DNA of 64,000 nt from Pseudomonas benzenivorans (GTDB lineage: Bacteria > Pseudomonadota > Gammaproteobacteria > Pseudomonadales > Pseudomonadaceae), in NCBI RefSeq assembly GCF_900100495.1, contig NZ_FNCT01000018.1:44285-108284 (forward strand), in the 5' to 3' direction. The translations under genes were made by a program, and so were the position numbers. Within the stretch, counting starts at the first letter, position 1; each line of letters opens with the position of its first letter. Below are positions 58,292 to 64,000 of this stretch, piece after piece. Under the pieces are notes generated by a model. The model had not been told where the DNA came from. It ran no database searches and worked only from the letters and a program-made list of their open reading frames with translations.

Positions 58292-58792
58292 TCAGCGCAA
58301 CCACCTGCCCAGCAATCGCCGGGCCGGCTGCCGGCTCGCCTGCGCCGTGCAGCCGAACCAGGGCAGTTCGCTCAGGGGAATCCACAGGTCGCCCTGCCAC
58401 TCCAGCAAGCTGACCCGCTGCTTGTCCCAGGCCATCAGCGTGCGCCTGGGGCAAAGCGCAGCCGCGGCCTGGCTGTCGCGCAACGTGGGCAGCGCCTCAT
58501 GGCTGAGCCAGCGGCGCAGGTTGCGCTGCTCCGGGTGGCTGAAACGGCACAACGCCCGATACAGCCCCGACTCGCCGATTACCGCCACCTCCTCCTCGCC
58601 GCCGCCCGCTTGGGCGAAGCGCACCGTGCGGATCTGGTCATCGTCCATCAGCCGGCAGATGCGCTCGGGATGCCGATGCCCGATCAACAGGCCGAAGTCG
58701 CGGGCGCACAGCCAGGGCTGGCCATCGATCATCACCCCGCGCAACGGCCGGTTGTGACGCATCAGGGTGAGTGGAACATAGGCATCATCCAT
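58292..58792 (-). CDS. Bro-N domain (phage antirepressor-like) protein
   Basis: A 166-residue protein. The N-terminal 110 residues are a Bro-N domain: PLRGVMIDGQPWLCARDFGL, HPERICRLMDDDQIRTVRFA, AVIGESGLYRALCRF and RRWLSHEALPTLR. This DNA-binding fold is common in phage antirepressors and baculovirus BRO proteins. GGAGG precedes the ATG. It lies next to a small regulator gene, and could be a remnant of a prophage switch or a domesticated regulator. Confidence 0.8.
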   Translation of the reverse strand: MDDAYVPLTLMRHNRPLRGVMIDGQPWLCARDFGLLIGHRHPERICRLMDDDQIRTVRFAQAGGGEEEVAVIGESGLYRALCRFSHPEQRNLRRWLSHEALPTLRDSQAAAALCPRRTLMAWDKQRVSLLEWQGDLWIPLSELPWFGCTAQASRQPARRLLGRWLR

Positions 58793-58963
58793 GGTCGCAG
58801 CCTCCTGCTTGTTCGAATGCGCGCCCTTGCGCTGTGGCTGAGGGGATTGGCGGCGTGCAAGGCACTCGCCTGGCGATTCCCTGAATGCTGAAGTCCAGTC
58901 CGGACTGTTCCATGCAAAGCCCCTATAATCCGGCGAATGGCTGCGCCTATGACGGCTAAATAT

Positions 58964-58989
58964 GTACTAGATACACATGTGCATAGTAC
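58964..58989. promoter_or_regulatory. Operator-like palindrome upstream of the small regulator
   Basis: GTACTA (58964-58969) and TAGTAC (58984-58989) surround the palindrome CACATGTG (58974-58981). TATAAT occurs at 58924-58929. It probably binds a regulator, perhaps the product of the next gene. Confidence 0.5.
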
Positions 58990-59003
58990 CCAAAAGGCTC
59001 GGA

Positions 59004-59306
59004 ATGTACATAGAACACTTATGGCATTTACTAATGAGCGAAGGAATTTCTGATAGAGGGCTTCAATTGCTTGAGCTGGCCAGCTTGAAAGAGCTAGCGG
59101 AGAGCGGGAGTACCGATTACGTGCGATGGCAGAACATCAAGCGCGGAAAAGCCAGGATCGGCGCCAACGAGGTCGAGATACTGGGGCGGGTTTTTCCACA
59201 GTACCGATGGTGGCTGATGACCGGGGAAGTCATGCCCGAGCACGGGCAGACGAGCCCAAGCTATGACGAGGCCAACCGAAACTTGACCGGTCAAAACGCG
59301 GGATAG
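59004..59306 (+). CDS. Small putative DNA-binding regulator, mobile-element type
   Basis: A 100-residue protein with helices (GISDRGLQLLELASLKELAE; YVRWQNIKRGKARIGANEVE) and the ending FPQYRWWLMTGEVMPEHGQT. Similar short proteins with a YRWWLMTGE motif occur in Pseudomonas prophages and islands and look like Cro/C1-type regulators, but I cannot name a domain. AAGG lies 6 bases before the ATG at 59004; the upstream ATG at 58977 sits inside the palindrome. Confidence 0.6.
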   Translation: MYIEHLWHLLMSEGISDRGLQLLELASLKELAESGSTDYVRWQNIKRGKARIGANEVEILGRVFPQYRWWLMTGEVMPEHGQTSPSYDEANRNLTGQNAG

Positions 59307-59362
59307 CGATCACTAAGGAAGTGACTAGGCGCTGGTACGCCCGAAGGACCTAAGGAAAGGCC

Positions 59363-59899
59363 ATGCGAGTAGATTTAGAAGATCAACCCACACATCTAGT
59401 ACGGAAGCAAAGGACACCCTGGCTCCCATATGGGGCATTGGCAGCCATATCTGCATTAACGCTGATGGGCTTCGCGTATCTGTACCAAGAAGGCTGGGGA
59501 GTCACGATAAATCTCAACAAACTGTCTGAAGCCATCACCGTCAATGGCTCGACAGAGAAACAAAAGACAAGTCTATTAAGCAGCCCTCCACCCGCTTCAC
59601 AAGCCCCCGCCATTAATCAGACTGCTAACGCTAGACCTTCAGGTGTGTACATTGCGCCACCTGGAAAGGCGCCGATCAATTGGAAAGTCCAACTCGCAAA
59701 GTTCAATAGTGTCTACGTTAGGCATCCATCCTGTGACCCTCACAATATGCAATGGACACAGATGGACTGCTCAAACTACAGAGGCAGGGCTATGAAGCGC
59801 TTTCTGGAAGAGTGGAGCAAGAATTCTTATTGGAACGGCCAAAAAATAATCAACAACAAGACTGCAGATGCACGTGTCAACGCCGAACTGTACGAATAG
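59363..59899 (+). CDS. Hypothetical single-pass membrane protein
   Basis: A 178-residue protein. It has a basic N-terminus, one membrane segment (WLPYGALAAISALTLMGFAY, residues 20-39), a Pro/Ser/Ala-rich linker and a C-terminal part with two cysteines (RHPSCDPHNMQWTQMDCSNY). The topology suggests a periplasmic C-terminus. AAGGAAAGG precedes the ATG. Base composition is more AT-rich than the core genome. Function unknown. Confidence 0.65.
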   Translation: MRVDLEDQPTHLVRKQRTPWLPYGALAAISALTLMGFAYLYQEGWGVTINLNKLSEAITVNGSTEKQKTSLLSSPPPASQAPAINQTANARPSGVYIAPPGKAPINWKVQLAKFNSVYVRHPSCDPHNMQWTQMDCSNYRGRAMKRFLEEWSKNSYWNGQKIINNKTADARVNAELYE

Positions 59900-59925
59900 C
59901 CAGACCTAAGGAATATAGCAAGCTT

Positions 59926-60264
59926 ATGAAACAGGCACTTATCACGCTACTAATCATGGCGATGCCAGCTTGGGCTGACGAAGAAAAGCCAGTCGCTACC
60001 CAAGCGGCAGAAGCGGCAGAAGCAGTCACCCCCTATGCGGAAGCATTCAGTAAAAGCGTGCACCGAACCTTCGCTGAGTTCATGGCCGGAGGCAAAGGGC
60101 CGATGGCCGAAGGTGCACGCGCCAACCTCAAAATGCAGGATCAGCGCGAGCGGGAAGCGAATCGCGGCACCCGGAAAAGCATGAAGGAGTGCATCAAGCC
60201 TGGAAACGTCATTGATGATGACGTAAAGGAGTGCACGGAAGGGCTACGCGAAAAGACGTGGTAA
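59926..60264 (+). CDS. Hypothetical small exported protein
   Basis: A 112-residue protein. Residues 1-18 are a Sec signal (MKQALITLLIMAMPAWA). The mature part is charged and helical, with an Ala/Glu stretch (TQAAEAAEAVTPYAEAFSKS) and two cysteines near the C-terminus (KECIKPG, KECTEGL). The start was chosen for the signal peptide; the open frame is longer upstream. It follows the membrane-protein gene by 26 bases, so the two are probably co-transcribed. Function unknown. Confidence 0.6.
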   Translation: MKQALITLLIMAMPAWADEEKPVATQAAEAAEAVTPYAEAFSKSVHRTFAEFMAGGKGPMAEGARANLKMQDQREREANRGTRKSMKECIKPGNVIDDDVKECTEGLREKTW

Positions 60265-60408
60265 CCCTATCCATCTAAAAACTGTGGTCTGCCCCCGAAT
60301 ATTTATGCCTGCATGCCCCGCTGGAAACCATATGATGCCTTGAGAATAGTGCGAGCACGAAAGAAGTCACTCAAGCAAAACACCAATAACACTCCTAAAA
60401 GTCGAATC

Positions 60409-63400
60409 ATGGACATAAAACACAAAGCAATTAATGATGCCATAAAAAGAAACGAGCTTGTAGTTGTGATTGGCACAGGCGTAAGTATAGCGCTAACACA
60501 AAATAATAAGCCAGAGCTATCATGGAGAGGTTTAATTAAGAATGGTTATAGCCATGGAAAGTCCATAGGCAAGATCACCGACACACAATATGAATCCTGG
60601 CAGGAATTCATAGACTCAGACGACATGGATGAGCTTCTATTGTCTGCGGAGTTTCTTGGGAGAAAACTAGGATCACCGAATGGTGATTTATATGCCAGGT
60701 GGCTGCATAATTGCTTTAGTGAAATATCCCCAAGCAATGCACAGCTACAAGAGTCGTTAAAAAAAATCGCAGATTTAAGAGTACCCATTTGCACCCTTAA
60801 TTACGACACGTTAACAGAGAGCTGTACCAGTCTCCCCTCATCCGACATAAGAATTACACATGAACTAAAAGACTGGTCAACAAACAAAAATTCAATACTA
60901 CACCTGCATGGAATTTGGAAGAAACCTGATTCCTGTATACTCGGCGTAAGAGATTACGAATCAACCTTAGATAACCCCCAAAGAGACCTGCTTCAGCGAG
61001 CACTCGGGGTGTTTAAGACATTTCTATTTATTGGGTGCAATGGAACATTCAGCGACCCAAACCTTACAGCCCTAATCGGCTGGACCCGGCATAACTTTGG
61101 TGCAAATGCAAACATGCATTATGCGCTAACTTTAGAAGACGAAGTGAGTGACAAATTAAAGGATGGGAATTGGCAAGGTTTTGTTGAGCCAATTTCGTAC
61201 GGTAAAAATCACAACGATCTACCTGCTTACCTAGAAACTCTATTTGGTCCATCTAAAGTTACAGACAACCAAAAAAACACCACACCAGCCTATAGTAAAA
61301 CCGCAATTGCCGAATACAAGAGAATCTTAGTCAAAGACTGCGGCCAAATGACTATTGAAGGAGTAAGGGCCGACTCAGACACAGCCCAGCGGCGCTTTGA
61401 TATCGAAAAGCTCTTTGTACCGTTAAACGTAATAGCGTTAGATAAAAGCAATCAAAAAGAAGATAACCCCCCTCAGCAGCGAGCGTCTGTTCACAAAGCA
61501 AAGGCGTTCGGTGACATTTTCAAAGACAATCAACACATAGCATTACTTGCACTGCCTGGCGGTGGAAAAACACTACTCTTAAAGCGGCTTGCTGCAGCAT
61601 ATGCAGATCCAGAGCGACGGGCGCTATCTAATGATGATCTTCCAGAACTTGATGTAACGCCAATCCTTCTGAAATGCCGAGAATGGCGAGAACAAATAAA
61701 ACTCCCGATAGCCAAGATTCTTAAAAATATCCCAGATATACTTGGCAGCGAGACATTAAGCGGATTTGGAGAAGCAATTAAACCGCTTTTGAAAAATGGA
61801 AAAATACTACTTCTAGTGGACGGGCTAGATGAAATTCACGCAGATGCGGACAGAGAGATATTCGTAGATAATTTACGTAAGTTCATCGATGAATACCCAA
61901 AAATAAGAGCAGTAATAACAAGCAGGGAGGCTGGCTTCAACTTAATAGCGCCAAGAATTAGTGAGTTTTGCTCGAAATGGAAACTAGCCCCCTTAAGGAC
62001 TGCTGAAATAGTTGGGCTCTGCACGCTATGGCATCAGCTCATGCTAAGCAATGATCAAGAGGCAACAAATGAAGCAAGACAGTTCTCTGACAGAATTACA
62101 AGCAACGGATCTCTAAGTCGTTTAGCAGAAAATCCTCTGCTATTAACCATGCTTCTTGTAGTTAAACACGGAGCGGGGCGACTACCACCAGATCGTGTTA
62201 GCCTTTATGAGCGAGCAGTAGAGGTACTATTAGATACCTGGAATATCAAAGGTCATGACGCCCTAAGCTTAAAAGAAGCAATTCCACAACTGGCATATAT
62301 TGCCTTCGAGCTTATGAAGTCCGGAAAGCAAACAGCTACCGAAAAGGAGTTGCTCGGCATACTTGAGGAGGCAAGAGAGCTGGTCCCTCAGATCAAACTA
62401 TATGCGCGTGACACGCCTTACGATTTTTTAAAGAGAGTGGAGCTCAGGTCAAGCCTATTAGTTGAGGCCGGGCATCAACTAGAAAGCAACAAGACCGTGC
62501 CTTTCTATCAGTTTAGACACTTAACTTTTCAGGAATACTTGGCTGCAGTCGCTGTTGCCGAAGGTAACTACAAGGGGTACAAAAAGAACGAACCCATCGT
62601 AACCCCGCTCAAAAAATTTATAGCTCTTGATGAATGGAAAGAAGTTATACCGATGGCAGCGGTTTTGGCTGGCAAACAAGCGCACACGCTAATTGAAGAG
62701 TTAATAACACAAGCAAACAAGCTTGAAGTTAAAGTGCGAGAAAAAAGCAAAGTCGCTGCTGTAAAAGATTGGACTCATTATGGCGGCGCACTTCCTGCAC
62801 CAGTATCTCGCCTTATACAGTGCTTGATTGAAGAAGCACAGATAGGGCCGGAGTCCATTACCCCTGCGCTTAGAACCACCGCCTTCTTTGCAAAAGGAGG
62901 GAGCTCCAGCATTGATTGGAAAGCCCTATGCCGGGGACCTTATGCGAAAGCGCTTTACAACCAGGCCTGGGAGCTTTTCATTGACGAAGACACACCAAGA
63001 GATACTTGGATTAATAATACATGCGCCCTCTTACTTGGTCCGGACAATGAAATAGAGGAGTTAAGCGTTAAAGAAATAGAGAAAGATTTACTTCCTCTCC
63101 TTGATTCACCCGACGTCGAGATTGTATGCAAGGGATTGTTTAAGCTTATCGGCATACTTTGGCGTGCAACGCCAATAATGAAGGATGATGCTAAGCTAAT
63201 CACTCCCGACTTAGCGGAAAGACTAGAAAGGTTTGTTTTTAGCGAAGACAAACATGTTAGATTTCTAGCTACATGGCTTTGGGGGCTAGGAAGTCTAGAA
63301 AGCGAATATTCAACACCAAGAATCTCCCAGGTGCTAGACAGATTCTTAGAAGGTTGGACATCAGACCACCAAGTTGATTTTGACAAAACTGTCTATGGTT

Positions 63401-63672
63401 TTGCGTTTGCTAGTACCACGGGCATAAGTAGGATGGAGTGGACTCCTAAACTATCCGAATCCACAAAGCGGGTTTTACTAGAAAAAGTAAAACTAGCCAA
63501 AAATAGCGAATCAAAAATGTATGCACATATCGCACAGCTCTCCATTGCCTACTACTCAGGAGATTTAATTAGTGAAGCCAGTCTTCGTAGAGGTATCACA
63601 AAGGCTATAAAAGAAAAACGAATATACAAAACTGCTATCCCCACTTCTAATATTAGGGATCCTCTGAAGTAG
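60409..63672 (+). CDS. SIR2-NACHT NLR-like anti-phage defence protein
   Basis: A protein of about 1087 residues. Residues 1-290 form a SIR2-like NADase: IGTGVS (22-26), NYD (131-133), LHLHG (His167) and FLFIGCNGTFSDPNL. The NACHT ATPase follows: P-loop ALPGGGKT (381-388, Ala in place of the first Gly), Walker B LLLVDGLDEI (Asp471, Asp474, Glu475) and sensor ITSREAGF, then winged-helix-like and helical regions with HLTFQEYLAA. The C-terminal 400 residues are a helical-repeat sensor. Such proteins detect phage and deplete NAD+. Composition is markedly AT-rich, indicating transfer. The start is uncertain; the open frame extends to 60313. Confidence 0.88.
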   Translation: MDIKHKAINDAIKRNELVVVIGTGVSIALTQNNKPELSWRGLIKNGYSHGKSIGKITDTQYESWQEFIDSDDMDELLLSAEFLGRKLGSPNGDLYARWLHNCFSEISPSNAQLQESLKKIADLRVPICTLNYDTLTESCTSLPSSDIRITHELKDWSTNKNSILHLHGIWKKPDSCILGVRDYESTLDNPQRDLLQRALGVFKTFLFIGCNGTFSDPNLTALIGWTRHNFGANANMHYALTLEDEVSDKLKDGNWQGFVEPISYGKNHNDLPAYLETLFGPSKVTDNQKNTTPAYSKTAIAEYKRILVKDCGQMTIEGVRADSDTAQRRFDIEKLFVPLNVIALDKSNQKEDNPPQQRASVHKAKAFGDIFKDNQHIALLALPGGGKTLLLKRLAAAYADPERRALSNDDLPELDVTPILLKCREWREQIKLPIAKILKNIPDILGSETLSGFGEAIKPLLKNGKILLLVDGLDEIHADADREIFVDNLRKFIDEYPKIRAVITSREAGFNLIAPRISEFCSKWKLAPLRTAEIVGLCTLWHQLMLSNDQEATNEARQFSDRITSNGSLSRLAENPLLLTMLLVVKHGAGRLPPDRVSLYERAVEVLLDTWNIKGHDALSLKEAIPQLAYIAFELMKSGKQTATEKELLGILEEARELVPQIKLYARDTPYDFLKRVELRSSLLVEAGHQLESNKTVPFYQFRHLTFQEYLAAVAVAEGNYKGYKKNEPIVTPLKKFIALDEWKEVIPMAAVLAGKQAHTLIEELITQANKLEVKVREKSKVAAVKDWTHYGGALPAPVSRLIQCLIEEAQIGPESITPALRTTAFFAKGGSSSIDWKALCRGPYAKALYNQAWELFIDEDTPRDTWINNTCALLLGPDNEIEELSVKEIEKDLLPLLDSPDVEIVCKGLFKLIGILWRATPIMKDDAKLITPDLAERLERFVFSEDKHVRFLATWLWGLGSLESEYSTPRISQVLDRFLEGWTSDHQVDFDKTVYGFAFASTTGISRMEWTPKLSESTKRVLLEKVKLAKNSESKMYAHIAQLSIAYYSGDLISEASLRRGITKAIKEKRIYKTAIPTSNIRDPLK

Positions 63673-63802
63673 CCATGCATTTCTGGCTGACTTCAGCCTC
63701 CGCTGATTTTAAAAGCGGCAAATCGATCAAAAACGCTCAGATCACCCGCTCATGTCTGTGTTTTTAGCCGCTGCGAGCACCTCGCTGCGGCTATTTCCCG
63801 CA

Positions 63803-64000
63803 TTACAGACGCACCTCTCCTGCATTCGTCAATAAATGTCGGCGTGCCATCCACAGGTTCGACAGGGCGAACAGCGTCACCAGTTGTGCGGTGTTCTTGG
63901 CCAGGCCACGGAAGCGCGTCTTCACATAACCGAACTGGCGCTTGATCACCCGAAATGGATGCTCGACCTTGGCGCGCACCTGGGCTTTGGCCTTCTCGAT
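63803..64000 (-). mobile_element. IS5-family transposase gene, C-terminal part (runs off the window)
   Basis: The last 65 codons of a DDE transposase on the minus strand, reading IEKAKAQVRAKVEHPFRVIK and then RQFGYVKTRFRGLAKNTAQL, with LVTLFALSNLWMARRHLL near the stop. The Glu in VEHPFRVIK is the third catalytic residue typical of IS5-type transposases. The rest, and the IS far end, lie beyond 64000. The near end should be between 63673 and 63802, where a near-perfect 12-bp hairpin occurs (63766-63792). Confidence 0.88.

Noticed and set aside
63766..63792. Rho-independent terminator after the NLR gene
   Set aside because: The hairpin is good (12 bp, one mismatch) but the T-run precedes it on the + strand, not after it; it may belong to the IS end.

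Overview
This is a high-GC Pseudomonas chromosome segment. The evidence is the gene set and its order: RoxS/RoxR, a dpp dipeptide ABC operon, pxpABC, a TonB siderophore receptor, speC, a chemoreceptor, ampE-ampD, a DUF1631 gene, nadC, pil genes, coaE and yacG. From memory, this order follows roughly PA4493 to PA4530 of P. aeruginosa PAO1. The segment is not from P. aeruginosa itself: a block of about 15 kb sits between speC and the chemoreceptor gene, and the pilin locus is different.

Layout. 1-5.5 kb: Ca/Na exchanger (partial), a CMD-family protein, an AEC transporter, RoxR and RoxS (separated by a 164-bp MITE-like element) and a SIMPL-domain protein. 5.8-13.4 kb: two tandem dipeptide-binding proteins followed by dppBCDF. 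13.5-15.9 kb: 5-oxoprolinase genes pxpABC, convergent to dpp. 15.9-20.8 kb: a divergent iron-uptake pair (a PepSY/flavodoxin/FNR reductase and a TonB receptor) with candidate Fur boxes between them. 21.3-22.5 kb: speC. 22.9-25.7 kb: an unusual pair made of a haem-binding secreted protein and a ferric-reductase-like flavocytochrome with an inserted c-haem motif. 25.9-28.2 kb: prfC and a DUF559 endonuclease gene bracketed by palindromic repeats. 28.2-35 kb: fruBKA with divergent fruR, a Cra-type operator and two Crc/Hfq-type motifs. 35-38 kb: an AsmA protein and a TatD nuclease. 38-46 kb: chemoreceptor, ampE, ampD, DUF1631 gene and nadC.

46-53.7 kb is the type IV pilus region. pilBCD are ordinary. 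The pilin gene beside pilB encodes a preprotein of only 61 residues that contains the N-terminal pilin helix and nothing else. It is followed 23 bp later by a Sec-secreted 138-residue, six-cysteine protein, and then by a three-gene ABC system resembling Myxococcus PilGHI. I read this as a split (two-subunit) pilin locus of the kind known from Geobacter. It is the most striking item in the window.

53.7-64 kb: coaE, yacG, a CbiM-like permease and an elongator tRNA-Met. Beyond the tRNA come accessory genes: a VapBC/FitAB toxin-antitoxin pair, a Gfa-like protein, a Bro-N protein, a small regulator with a palindromic operator, two AT-rich genes of unknown function and a SIR2-NACHT (NLR-like) anti-phage protein of about 1087 residues. 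The window ends in an IS5-type transposase gene that runs off the edge.

At least three families of short palindromic repeats (GTAG-type REP/REPIN, GTAGGGTGCGC-type and CCCTCACCC-type) are scattered between genes. Some supply stop codons or terminator-like hairpins.
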